This document shows, piece after piece, positions 35,369-46,690 of a stretch of DNA of 64,000 bases (its first letter is position 1; each line of letters starts with the position of its first letter). The translations under genes and the position numbers were made by a program. The stretch comes from Budorcas taxicolor (lineage: Eukaryota > Chordata > Mammalia > Artiodactyla > Bovidae), in the NCBI RefSeq assembly GCF_023091745.1, contig NC_068913.1, positions 37,826,501 through 37,890,500 on the forward strand. Reading direction: 5' to 3'. The notes under the pieces were generated by a model. The model made no database searches. It saw only the letters and a program-made list of their open reading frames with translations, and was not told the DNA's origin.

Positions 35369-35644
35369 GCTGCTGCTGCTGCTAAGTCGCTTCAGTCATG
35401 TCCAACTCTGTGCGACCGCATAGAGAGCAGCCCACGAGGCTCCCCCGTCCCTGGGATTCTCCAGGCAAGAACACTGGAGTGGGTTGCCATGTCCTTCTCC
35501 AATGCATGAAAGTGAAAAGTGAAAGTGAAGTCGCTCAGTCATGTCTGACTCTTAGCAACCCCATGGACTGCAACTCACCAGGCTCCTCCGTCCATGAGAT
35601 TTTCCAGGGAAGAGTACGGGAGTGGGGTGCCATTGCCTTCCCCG
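35369..35644 (-). mobile_element. Bov-A2 SINE with 12-bp TSD
   Basis: Dimeric Bov-A2 in antisense, with a (gct)n start that is the SINE's (agc)n tail. The 12-bp caaaaagctcat at 35357-35368 and 35645-35656 is a perfect target-site duplication. Little divergence, so a relatively young insertion. Confidence 0.96.
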
Positions 35645-35754
35645 CAAAAAGCTCATACATTTCATTTAATCCAAAATTGCATTCTATGTGGGAATCACTA
35701 CTGCAATCACTATAAAAAATGTTCACTGCTCCTTGAACATTTCCAGGAAAGGAG

Positions 35755-36130
35755 ACTTTATCAACTCTAATTTAAATTTTTGTATATTCCAGTGGCTAGG
35801 AAATTTGCTATTTTGAATTGAAATCTTCTGCCCTGCAACCTTCTCTCCCTAGCTAAGACACTGCCCTCTGGAATTACACAGGAAAAAATGTATCTCTGTC
35901 CCACAGACAGCTCTTCAAAGATGAAAATGACCATCAAACATCTATTCCACTTGAAGCATCTTCAGTTGTCTAAGTCATTGAACAAAGTGTCCATACCCCT
36001 CACCATTCTTCACACTGCTCAGCATGCTACAGCCTGACATAGGTAAATCAGTGCCATTAATCTGTAAGACAACACGCCTTTTTCTTTACATTTCACCTGG
36101 GTCCAGAAGATGGTCTATAAAATATTTCGA
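35755..36130 (-). mobile_element. L3/CR1-like LINE 3' relic, antisense
   Basis: 'gccctctggaattacacagg', 'acagacagctcttcaaagat', 'ccctcaccattcttcacact' and 'cagcctgacataggtaaatc' resemble the reverse complement of the mammalian L3 3' end (cctctggaacttcacag, gacagcccttcaaatat, cccttcaccatcctgg). Very old and diverged. Confidence 0.45.
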
Positions 36131-39100
36131 TAAATGTACTAGCTTTCTCTACATGAGCACCAGTCTGCAAAAGCAGTGTATTTCAATCAATGCCTTCTCC
36201 TTTCCACAATTAAAATAGACACCTAACTTTTGATAAAAGTAAGACCTTATTTCCAGCTGCAATATGAACACCTGTGAGGCTAGAACTCTGGAAATCTGAG
36301 AATTGTGCAGGCACTTAATCATCGTTTACACTTCGTATCTTTAGTGCTCAGCTGTGAAGGCACAGCCAGTGACCTGCTGACGGCTTTTCCAGTAAAACAG
36401 AGGAGACATAAACCAGGGCAAATCAGATATGCTTAACTAGAGGCCTTCTCGCCAGCTGTCAATGAGCCACACAGCACTGAGGATGCCCAGTAGGAGGCTC
36501 TCCTATATCTGACTTCTGAATAGTTAAGAGTGTTTTGTTAAACATTTCGAAAAGCGATAGGTGAGTGGGGTCTTGAGTTGAAGTTATGGGTCAAATTCCA
36601 GGCTTGCAGTAGCACACTGAAGACAGAGAAAAATAAATTACTGGACTTTCAAGTACACATAGACATAAAATACTTCATGGTGTGATTGAAAGCTATGCTC
36701 TATTTTATAAGTTAACATAAGTAAGAAATATTGATAAGGGGAAGTTAAAACTCCTAAAATTTCTTGTCAATAAAATAATCGCAAAAGAAGATAAATAACA
36801 GAGAGGTGGGTATAAAAGGCACATGAAAGATAAAGCAGGATGTGGACCTGAGAGTAGAGGGAAACACATCCCCTCTTTATCTTAATACCCTGGAGGATAT
36901 TAATTTAATTTTATCATCCTGTCTTCTCATTCATAAGTGTTCAAGTTATTCAAAAGAAAATCAAACATTTAAGATAAGTGTATTAAGAAGAAATACATTA
37001 TTTGACACTCACTTTTAGGATGAAATTTTATAGGGAAGATCTGTTTATCATCTACATAAATTTGTTATAAAAATTTTTTATAACATGATTTTTTATCATA
37101 CAGATGTGACCTCTTGATCCTACTTGGGTCTCTTAATTAAAAGTGAACATGTATACATGGAAATGTGTTTATTTGTAGATATGAATATGTGAATCTATAT
37201 GTACATATACATGAATGGGGAAATATTTATTATGTATTAATGATGTGTATTAATGTCATGTATGTAAAGTGCATATTTAAATATTTCAATCACCTAAATT
37301 AGATATTGTATTAATTTGTCACATGATATTAATTAGAATTAATAATGATACTACAAGTATTAATGTTACATATTATTAACATATTCATGATATACTGAGG
37401 TATTATTGAATCACAAGATACCTCTATTAACTAGAAATCTATATTTCCTCAGAAAGCTGAAAATGCTATTTAACATTTCTGTATAAATAATTTATAATAA
37501 AATATATCTTAATACAAATTTCTAATATTAATGCAATTTAAATATGTAAATATTTTTCACAAACATCATCTCATTTGATTCTCTCAATAATATTTAACCT
37601 TCACTTTGCTTATGGTCATCATATTCCCTAATTCAGAGTTGATGATAATGAATTTTTTGGTTATTCAAAAGATTAACAAAAGATAGAGAAAGTATCCAAA
37701 TTCAGTTTTTCTGACTATTTAACCTAATCTTTTCCTTTTTATAATGAGAACTTGTGTGTCCAGAAAAGTAGCTTGTACATGTTCAATAATATAGATAATA
37801 CATTCTTAGATTTGCAGTCAGTATGATCAACAGATTTGTAATATCTCAAGAATAAACAAAGCTTTCCAGCTATCTAAGAATCAATACCTCAGCATGTTTT
37901 CTCTGACATTTTTATACAAACATATTTTATGAGGGACAGCAAGAGAAAAAGAGCAAGAGCTCTTCTTGAAGAGTTCTTTATTTTGAAACAAAATCACTTA
38001 TTTTTGTATTTTAACAAAAACAATCCTTTCTTTCTAGATTATGGACAGAGTAGTCAGAAAAATAGCCCTGGTTGATTTTTTTCTCCTTTGGCTAATGTTA
38101 TGACTCAAGTAAAAACATTCAGAAACACAGTCCATATGGTTGGCTTTTTGAAGTGTGCTTAGTACTCCATTTGGGAGCGTCGATTTATACCTCTCAATCT
38201 GATTTGGATAACATGCAGGTTCCCTTCTGTAAACAGACCTGGTGCAAACACGCAATGGATTAATTCCATAATAAATTATGGGGGCAATAAAACTTTCTAG
38301 ATGAGTTTGCCTCTTAAGTAACATCTTTTATGTTGCCTTATAAAATTAAACTTATGTTTTATTTGTAAGTCATTCTGGCATAATAAACTGTTTGAATTTG
38401 GGGCACTTAGTTTTGGGTCTGAGCATATTCTTTCTTGGTGCATTGTTTTATGATGGTTCTGTAGCTACTTATTTGCCAAAGCACCTGAAAGTTCCTGGAG
38501 AATACTAAGATCTAGTCAAAATAACATCACACCTAAAGGTGCATGGAAATATAGACTCCATATAACTCTGAACTCCAGCTGTTTCTCATCTATTTCTACT
38601 TCTATTTACTTTATGTCTAGAGAAAGCCTACCATTTGCCATGCACTGCTGTAATAAGACCACTGTGCTTTAGTTTTGTGTGAAATTATATTGCACAGAAT
38701 ATGCACTTTAGGCCCTTTATACGATTGCTGTTAGGGTAAGAAAGCTCTCTCAGGCAAATAAACAAAACATGGTTTATTTGATTGTCTGATGAACACTAGA
38801 TTGTAGAGATGCCTAGAATAAAAATTTTTCCTTATTGAATAAATTCTTTGTTGTACTTAAAAATAATCCTTTTTCTTACCTAAACAACACTGCATGGGAT
38901 TGTCTTAAACATTTAAGGAAACTTTATTTTGCTTAGTTTTGAAATTCCTTAGGTCCCAACACCAGAGTTAGTAATCCCCATTCTAGAGCTTTATAAAAGT
39001 AAACCAAAGTCAAAATCTAGTCTTTCATAAATAAAGGAGAGCTGGAGATATTGTGCTTGAAAAAAGCACAATGCTTGAATAAAGCATTCTTGATTTATTA

Positions 39101-39287
39101 AAATTAGTGAACCTTTCACCTTATATTGCATCATTAAATTTAAAAGAAGTTTTGGAAACAACTGAGGAAGAAGCTAAGGTGTTTTTGATACCCATGAATT
39201 CATGGCAGAAATGGCCTAATCCTAATGAGAGATTACCACTTTTACTCCCAAATGCAGTCCAAGGAGACAAAAATAAACAAAAAAATA
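36131..39287. other. Unassigned AT-rich sequence
   Basis: Three kilobases with no gene or repeat I can name. 37130-37560 is extremely AT-rich. A weak MIR-like trace may lie at 37556-37625. Two adjacent small hairpins sit at 39050-39087. Confidence 0.5.
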
Positions 39288-39580
39288 AAATAGAGTCAGG
39301 TAGACAGAGTCCGAATTTCATGTCTACCATTATAGACTTAGCTTCTCAAAGCCTAGTTCTCTATTTCAGAAATGGAGATTCATTCAAAGCAAAAGGAAAC
39401 ATTTTCTTAGTATTTTTAATGTCTTTCACTGAAAACCACTGTCCTTAAGAAATGAACATTTATTATTTTTCAATGAGTTTTGTCTAGTCTACTTCATATG
39501 TTTCTTGTGAGGATCAAATGGACATGTATATTAAAATGCTTCCAAATCTGTGAAACACTATAGAAATGGAAATAATAAAG
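39288..39580 (+). mobile_element. MIR SINE with internal insertion
   Basis: 'agagtcaggtagacagagtc', 'ctcaaagcctagttctctat', 'ttcagaaatggagat', then after about 90 unmatched bases 'tcttgtgaggatcaaatgga' and 'tgcttccaaatctgtgaaac'. Both MIR halves are in order. Confidence 0.6.
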
Positions 39581-39844
39581 ACATTAAAGTAGTATCAGAT
39601 TCAGGTAATTTAATTAAGATTTTTAATATTCACTGAATTTATTACATTGATGACCATGAGTAGAAATAAAGTCATGCTTTACCCACTTTACATCATTTCT
39701 AAGGGCAGAAGAGCTTCTAGGGCTGGTCAAGAACATTCTTCAGTTAAGGATGTTCTATCAATAGTAAGCCTTTATGGGGGCAAACCTTGTGGCTTTCAAA
39801 GTTGATTCTCAATGAATCAGTCTTTATAAACTATCAGAGTTCTC

Positions 39845-40305
39845 TGTTAGTTTCATAGGGCTACCATTATAAATTACCACAAATCCATTGCTTACAGGAA
39901 CAGACATTTACTCTCTCATAGTTCTGGAAGATAGAAATTGAAAACCAAGAAGGCTCAAGGAAGAATCCTTCCGTGTTACTTCTAGATTCTGTTAATCGCC
40001 AGCAATCCTTGAAATTCCTTGGCTGGTGGCAGAAAATCCACATCTCAGCCTTTGTTTTCACACGGCCATCTTTACTCTGTGTTTCTGCTTGAAACACATC
40101 TGTTTGTGTCCAGAGTACCCTCCTTTTATAAGGATATGAAGCATAGGGTTGAGGTAGGGCCTACTTCAACTGACGAAGACCTCAGCTTAACTTGATTATA
40201 TCTGCAAAGAACGTATTTCCAAATAAGATCACATTCACAAGTACTGGAGTTGAAGACTTCAATATTTCTTCTGGGGAAGACTAATTCAACCAAAGGTGAG
40301 TCATA
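39845..40305 (-). mobile_element. MLT1-type LTR, antisense
   Basis: 'tgttagtttcatagggctac', 'cataaattacc'-type motif, 'ctctcatagttctggaagat', 'ggaagaatccttccgtgtta', 'ccttttataaggatatgaag', 'gattatatctgcaaagaacg', 'ccaaataagatcacattcac'. Clear MaLR LTR in the same orientation as the copies at 14.4 and 33.3 kb. Confidence 0.82.
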
Positions 40306-42309
40306 GGATTAAAAATTTGAATATGTTTTTAGGTGGAAGCAGCAACGTAGGCGATTAGAAAACTCTGATCCTAAACCACGTATGGTTAGTGGTTGCCATG
40401 CTGGACATTGCAGGTCTCTCAACTTTGCATAAAGTTACAGGGACATTACTGTGAAATACTATACTTTCAGGTTTCTTGAAGGGTTCGTCGAAGTAATGTT
40501 GACAAACTGAAAAAAAAAAAAAGAAAAACAATTAATCTTTTTTCACATCAGTGTTAAATCTCTTGAACTAACAAAGTCTTAAATTGAGTGGGATAAGAGG
40601 AGAAATGATGAATAATTTTGCTATATCAAAAGTCATTAAAGAATAAAACTTGTTCTGGCGCAATTACTATGTACTTTACAGCTCATTTAACTAACTGCTC
40701 ATGATCCCATGAAATAGAAAAGCATCTTGGCACTCAATTCCATCTGGATGACTAGAGGTCACTGAAGACTACTTAAGAAAGTCAAGTGAAACTGATTATT
40801 TTCCTACCAGATAAATGCTTACACTTAAACTTCTATTCATATATAAAATACCAATTGGCATCATTTTTTGGCAAGTTCAGCAGAGAGATATTGAAATTAA
40901 AATTAATTCTTTGAGAGAAAATTATTCATTTTAGTCACAAGGGAGTTATTTTACTCTTTCTATTTTTATTATATATTCAAAAGTATTAAAAAATTGGATT
41001 TTTTGTTTTTATTCCTGCCAGCCCATGTTTTCCTTACAGACAAGAATAATATAATACTCATTTTTTAGTGAATATATGTTTTAATTTAATTGACATTTTA
41101 AAGTGTGCATTTAAAGAACACATGAAAAAATGAGTTAGGGTTTGTGATTGTCATTTTAAAAAAAATGTCACATATCACAACACAGTAATAACTAGACTAC
41201 TTTGTCCACATATATGTAAGGCTTTTAAATATTTATCTCTACTGAGTTTTCCATTTTATAATTCACTCTTTATAATTACTTAATTCAAGTATTTATAGGA
41301 TATCACCTGTAAATATTTTTAACCTGTGTTTGCTACTTAGAGTTCCTTCTTTAACCTCTTTTTACAGAATAGTCTTCATAATTCCTCTACTTTGGCATCA
41401 GAAGATGTAGGATGAAAAAGCCAAATAAGTTATGATGTAAGGATTGTGAATTCAATTACTTATTCATACTGATAAAACATACTTTCTATGTAGATAAAAA
41501 TAAATTATTTAAATTTGGAAAAAAAGTAGTATTTTCTCATTTTGCTCATAAAACTTAATACTTTCATTTTAAAATTTCTGCCTGCTTTAGATAGTCTGAA
41601 ATCCTTCCAGCTATATGGCTGTTTATGGAGCAGCAGCACAAGCTCAATCTTCAGAGAGAACTCAGTAGGTTGGCTTTCAGGAATAGAAGAAAAAGCAAAC
41701 TATCTAATTATTGGGACTTCCAACAATAGAAAATGTCTTATGTCAAGTCTAAAATATTTACATTTTTCTTAAATTTATAGCTGAGAGGATACAGATAGAT
41801 GGATTTCTAGTTCTCAAGAATATACTAAAAGATTTAAAAGGCCTACTTGAATTTGTATGTTTCTTTAAAACAACATAACTCAAGTGTAAATGAATCAGAA
41901 ACATATGGATTAAATTTCCTCATAATATTTATAGCCATAAATAGAGGAGGAAACATAGAGTTGGCCAAACATACTGTGGGCTTGCCACACAATAATCATT
42001 TGACAATTACTTGAATTATCTATCATCAATGAAGAGGGTTGGTTTATCTCTCCATCATTACTTTGAATGTGGTGAAAATATCTGTGGAATTTAGTGAACC
42101 CCATTAATGGAAATTCTTAGTTCTCTTTTCCTATAAAGCTAAAGTTTCAAATGGTCACCGATATTTAATCACAAATATGTATAACAACCATTGGGAAAGA
42201 AGTTATATTACTTTCTCTCGATTATTTTAAATCCTTGCCTTTCTAATCAATGAATTTTATATAAAAATGCTATTACATTTGGAATATAGAAAATTTCAAT
42301 AAGACTGAA
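40306..42309. other. Unassigned AT-rich sequence with a MIR trace
   Basis: Outside the possible MIR at 40655-40790 I recognise nothing. A-rich run at 40510-40530. No gene. Confidence 0.45.
40655..40790 (-). mobile_element. MIR SINE, antisense (weak)
   Basis: 'actatgtactttacagctca', 'gatcccatgaaatagaaaag' and 'gaagactacttaagaaagtc' fit the reverse MIR order. Confidence 0.45.
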
Positions 42310-42424
42310 GGACATGATTTTGAGTAAACTCCCAGAGATGGACAGGGAGGCCTGGCGGGCTGCACTCCATGGGGTCACAAAGGGTCGGACATAACTGAGC
42401 GACTGAACTGAATTTAACTGAATG
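42310..42424 (+). mobile_element. BovB LINE 3' terminal fragment
   Basis: Only the last ~115 bp: 'gacatgattttgagtaaact', 'gatggacagggaggcctgg', 'gggtcggacataactgag' and a gaactgaatttaactgaat tail. Confidence 0.88.
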
Positions 42425-44132
42425 AAAATGAAGTCCAAATTTTCTGTATCTTTTCTGTTCCATTGATTTTAACAATGTCAGACTTAGTGACTGTAATATA
42501 AGTTACTGTGTTGGGCTGGTTTAGGGAAGATTAGTTGAAATTACATCTTTTTTTCTTCTTTAATGAATTGAATCTTTAAGTAGAATTTTAGCATATCTCT
42601 TAGAACATTGTAATATATGTGATGGTGTTCATTAAGGTAATAGCTAAGACTTTATGGAAGTGGCAACCTCAGAAGGAGATAAACCAAATGATACAATACC
42701 AGAAATCATGACTTGGATTCCTTCTGTTCTTTTACCTAAACATAAAAAATAAATTATTCAATAAATACGTATATTCATATATAAATAAAAACTTGATAGC
42801 TATGCAAAATAGTTACTTTATTGAATTAGTTCATATTAATAATTAACAACAATAATTTTTCATTCACCCAACAATTTGCAGAACTAACCATTTTAATTCT
42901 TATATACAATCCATGATCTCTGTTGTTATTCTAATAAAAATGTCTTTTTGCATTATTCTTATCATAATTCCTCATCAGACCATTCATATTGAAAAATTAC
43001 CAATAGTAAATTACAATAGCCATTACATCTTTGTCATCAACAGACAGTAGAGACTGTAGAATTAGTTCTGTTCTTATACTTATCTGAAAACACTGTCGTG
43101 TGCTACGTGTGCAACGTGACAGAATTTCTGTCTTCCACAGAAATAAAGGTAGTCTCTGAGTCTTGTGGAAAAGGACTGTGAAAGGAGCTCTAAATGATTA
43201 ACACTGCAAAGAACAGACTCTTGGATACAGGCTTCCATGAGACTTCATGGGCATAGGTTTCTGAACATGTGTCTCTTAGACAGCTTTCAGACTTCTACCA
43301 ATCAACTGAGGTAGGATTTCCGGGACAATTTTTATCTAGAAGCAGACAGCTTCACAAAAATATACTGTTGAACCAGAATGCATAATAATTAATTGTACGA
43401 TAGTTAATCGATAGTGAAATTTATCGATTTTGGGGGGAATCGTTTTAGCATTGTCTTAATGTTATATCTTCTGGTTCTATGAAAAAGGCTTCTTTTCTTC
43501 TTCCACTTTTCTTACTAATTCATAAGCTCTGCTTTTGTGAAATAAAACAAAACATTTTAAACTATCAGATACTCACTGAATCCCTCAGAGTTCAAAAACT
43601 CTTACTAAGTCACTTTCAGGGCAAAATAGTTATTTACATAGGTTAATAAGAATCTGTCTTCCTTTTAATCAGGATGTTTTCAAGCAAATGTGTGGTAGTG
43701 TTCATTTAGAACAATGCTCATTTAAAAAGGTTTGACAAACCACTTTTTATGGAACAAAGGTGGTTTTAGTTATGAAGTCAATGCTTACAAAATCCTACCA
43801 GGAAATCTGGTCTGTTATTAGACTTTATTGGGTCTCATCTTTATAGATAGTAACAAAGGTCACTGGCTGGTATTCCAGGAACATACTAAATTTGGGGAAC
43901 TTGTGAAGATAATTTCCCTTAATATATGAGTATAACAGGTGAAAGCAAGTTGGAGAAAATTTGTGGATTTTGTTTTCCTAGACTTTGCATAGTAATTTAG
44001 AGACTTTTAAAAGTCTAATCTAATTTTTTTATTATGAATTATCAACACAGCATTCATCCTTTGACCTCAGAAATTTTAGGTATTGTATAACTCTAGATTT
44101 GCGAAGTAAACTACAGAACTGTATCATAAATT
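42425..44132. other. Unassigned AT-rich sequence
   Basis: No gene or nameable repeat in 1.7 kb. Confidence 0.5.
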
Positions 44133-44368
44133 AATATTCTTGCTGAAAGTTAAAGTGTTAGTTTCTCAGTCATGTCCAACTCTGTGACCCAATGGGCTGT
44201 AGCCTGCCAGGCTCCTCTGTCCATGGAATTCTCCAGGCAAGAATACTGGAGTGGGTTGCCATTCTTTTCTCCAAGGGATCGTTCCAACTCAGGGATGGAA
44301 CCCAGGTCTCCTGCACTGAAGGCAGATTCCTTACCACCTGAGCCGCTAGGGAAGCAATGTTCTTGCTG
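44133..44368 (-). mobile_element. Bov-tA SINE with TSD
   Basis: Complete antisense Bov-tA (about 44146-44355) from tail ('gtttctcagtcatgtccaac') to head ('ttaccacctgagccgctagg'). Flanks aatattcttgctg (44133-44145) and aatgttcttgctg (44356-44368) match at 12 of 13 positions. Confidence 0.94.
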
Positions 44369-44417
44369 CATGCACAGACATAATCAGGCCAAAAGTAGTG
44401 ATCAGACCAAACATATT

Positions 44418-44511
44418 ATGTAATCAAGAGTAATCTACATGTAAATCTTATTTGATACCAAATATTATATAATTAGGAATAATCTATATGTAAATCTTAT
44501 TCACTACCACA
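44418..44511 (+). repeat. Diverged ~49-bp tandem duplication
   Basis: 44418-44462 and 44467-44511 align end to end with a shared core (aatct-catgtaaatcttatt) and roughly three quarters identity. An old local duplication. Confidence 0.75.
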
Positions 44512-44689
44512 CTAAAAATGTCAGCGTTACAAAAATTAATATTTAAGATGAAGATCTACTAGAGTTTGATGTTGACTCTACTGCATTTTCCTTACTTTCT
44601 TTTTTCTGGGGTTTTGGATACTTAAAAGCAAAGCATTGAGTTACTGAGAACAAAAACAATTATCTTTTTGCTTATAGTGGCTCTTAAAC

Positions 44690-44860
44690 TTATGTACAGG
44701 AATGTTCATCACAGCATTACTTAGAATTTCAAAAATGGGGAAAACCACAAAGGGGAAACGGTTAAATATATCAACATGGTAGATATTTCAGCCATTAAAA
44801 TATGTTCAAAGAATTTTTAGTGACAAGGTACAAGCTGTATATTAAGCTATATCCCACTTA
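44690..44860 (+). mobile_element. Old L1 ORF2 C-terminal fragment
   Basis: 'ggaatgttcatcacagcatt', 'aatttcaaaaatggggaaaa' and 'tcagccattaaaatatgttc' follow the end of ORF2 in older L1s. No open frame. Confidence 0.6.
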
Positions 44861-45419
44861 TGTAAATGTATGTGTACATATAAATGTACTCTCTGACCAT
44901 AAACTTTCACTGTTCATTATTAACAGTGATCATCTTTCACTGTTAATAATATTCCATCTCACTGATACTTATGATCCCTTGACCTGTTCAGTTTCTCCCT
45001 ATCCATTGTGCTCTTGCTACGTCCTCTTCGATTTCAAGCTGGGATTCACTGTATACAAATAACCTAACCTAGCATGATTAAATCCTAATTCGTAAAATTT
45101 TAAATCAGAACATTTCCTATCTACATGCCATCAGAACAGCTGAGGAAAACTAGCTGGCCATCAGAATACATAATTGTAACAAGTTCCTCATCACTTAGAA
45201 GACATCTTGATTAATATTTTTCTAGCTACTTCTATCTTCCAATTTCTAAGGTGACCCATCTACCTCTCTCATTTTCAGCTGCTAATATTAAATCATGGAG
45301 GAAATGTTGCTCCTTTTGTCATAGGCCATTTTTCCAGGTCCCCTTGGGACCACATCCCTTCCCAGGTTCCTTTCTGTTATCTTTATTAATTATCTTCTAC
45401 TTTTCCTTCCACTAAAACC
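44861..45419. other. Unassigned sequence
   Basis: No nameable gene or repeat; an L2 fragment may extend into its right end. Confidence 0.4.
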
Positions 45420-45670
45420 TTTCCTGTAGCAGATTTACTCTCCTCCTCTTAACTCCTGTCACTGCTCAACCCATTTTCCAACTATCTTCTGCCCAACCCC
45501 CAAACTTTTCCATAAAACTGTTTTTGATATGTTTACCAATAATTTCCAAGAGGAATTTACCCATTACCTTACTTGCCTTTCAACTGCCTCCAATACACTT
45601 GACTATTTCTTCCATCTTGAAATATTCTTCTCCTGTCTTCTCAGATACTAAAATACTAACCCAAGATGCT
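45420..45670 (+). mobile_element. L2 LINE reverse-transcriptase region relic
   Basis: C/T-rich segment whose order of blocks ('ctgtcactgctcaaccca', 'acttttccataaaactgt', 'ttaccttacttgcctttc', 'ttcttccatcttgaaatatt') parallels the L2 RT region around its motif A. Frameshifted and not translatable as one product. Confidence 0.45.
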
Positions 45671-46619
45671 TCTCAGATAATTTCAATACAAGTATGTAGC
45701 AAAATGATATAATTTGGTAAGCTTCAAAGTTTTAACATTATCACCCTATTTAGTGAGAAACGATAGTGTCATTTTATTATGTCAAAGTCATTTAACAAAT
45801 GGATTGAAATTTAATATAAAATATGTGTAAAAATTACCATACAAAATAACTAGTTATTTATTGAAATGGCGAAAATTTTGTACTTGGAGGTCTTTTAAAA
45901 TAGGACAGATAGACATGTATTGTTTAGAGGAAGTTCTGCCTTAAGGTAGAAAGGTGAAATAAATTACCTTCCAACCTTTTTTTCAAGTCTGTAATTCTTT
46001 CAGATTTCAAAAATCTCTTAATGGACATTTCTTTTTGTAAGCTCGAACTCTGAAGAACTTTCTCTCCTGTAATATTTTTAAGTGCTTTCTACTAACAGAA
46101 GATTTTGATGAGTGTTCTCCTCAGTTGTTGTTGTTGTTTGTCTGTCCTCTGTCTATTTATTTTAATCTATGTGACTTGGTTTAAGAGAGAACATCAACCT
46201 CATTCAGGTTTCCAAAATGTGCTTTGGAATGAAATTCCAGAGTTAGGACATTGAAGAAAAAAGAAAGGGTTGGAGTTACATAATAAAGAGCAGAATTAGT
46301 TCCTGTTTAAAGAACACAATTTTTCATTATCCCTAAAATATATTAGATTGTTGATTATGTAAAAAATTAAATATTTTTTCCTGAAAAGTTGCATTTTGGA
46401 TCACTTCCAATTTTAATTGATCTCAGGGCTCTAAATTCTGCTAAGTATAAGTATAGCCTACTTGAAGCACTCTCTGATAAACATTTAATAACTGTGTCCT
46501 TAATAGGTGACTGGTATTATACTAAATATCTTTCAAACCTATTTTTTTCCTTTAATACCATTTTTAATAACAAGAACCTTGAGAGATTGATATTGAGAAC
46601 ATGAAGTTCATAAATTTAT
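45671..46619. other. Unassigned AT-rich sequence
   Basis: Contains a short (ttg)n run at 46122-46139. No gene. Confidence 0.45.
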
Positions 46620-46690
46620 CAATAGTTTACAGCTAAATAGTGGCAAAGCAGTGCTTGAAACAAGTGCTTCTGACTTCCAAATGTGAATAA
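46620..46690 (-). mobile_element. MIR SINE fragment, antisense
   Basis: 'acagctaaatagtggcaaag' and 'tgcttctgacttccaaatg' match the reverse MIR motif acagctagtaagtggcagag and the following segment. Confidence 0.6.

Noticed and set aside
39107..39448. 113-codon plus-strand open frame
   Set aside because: It begins at a GTG rather than an ATG, overlaps a MIR, and resembles no protein family.
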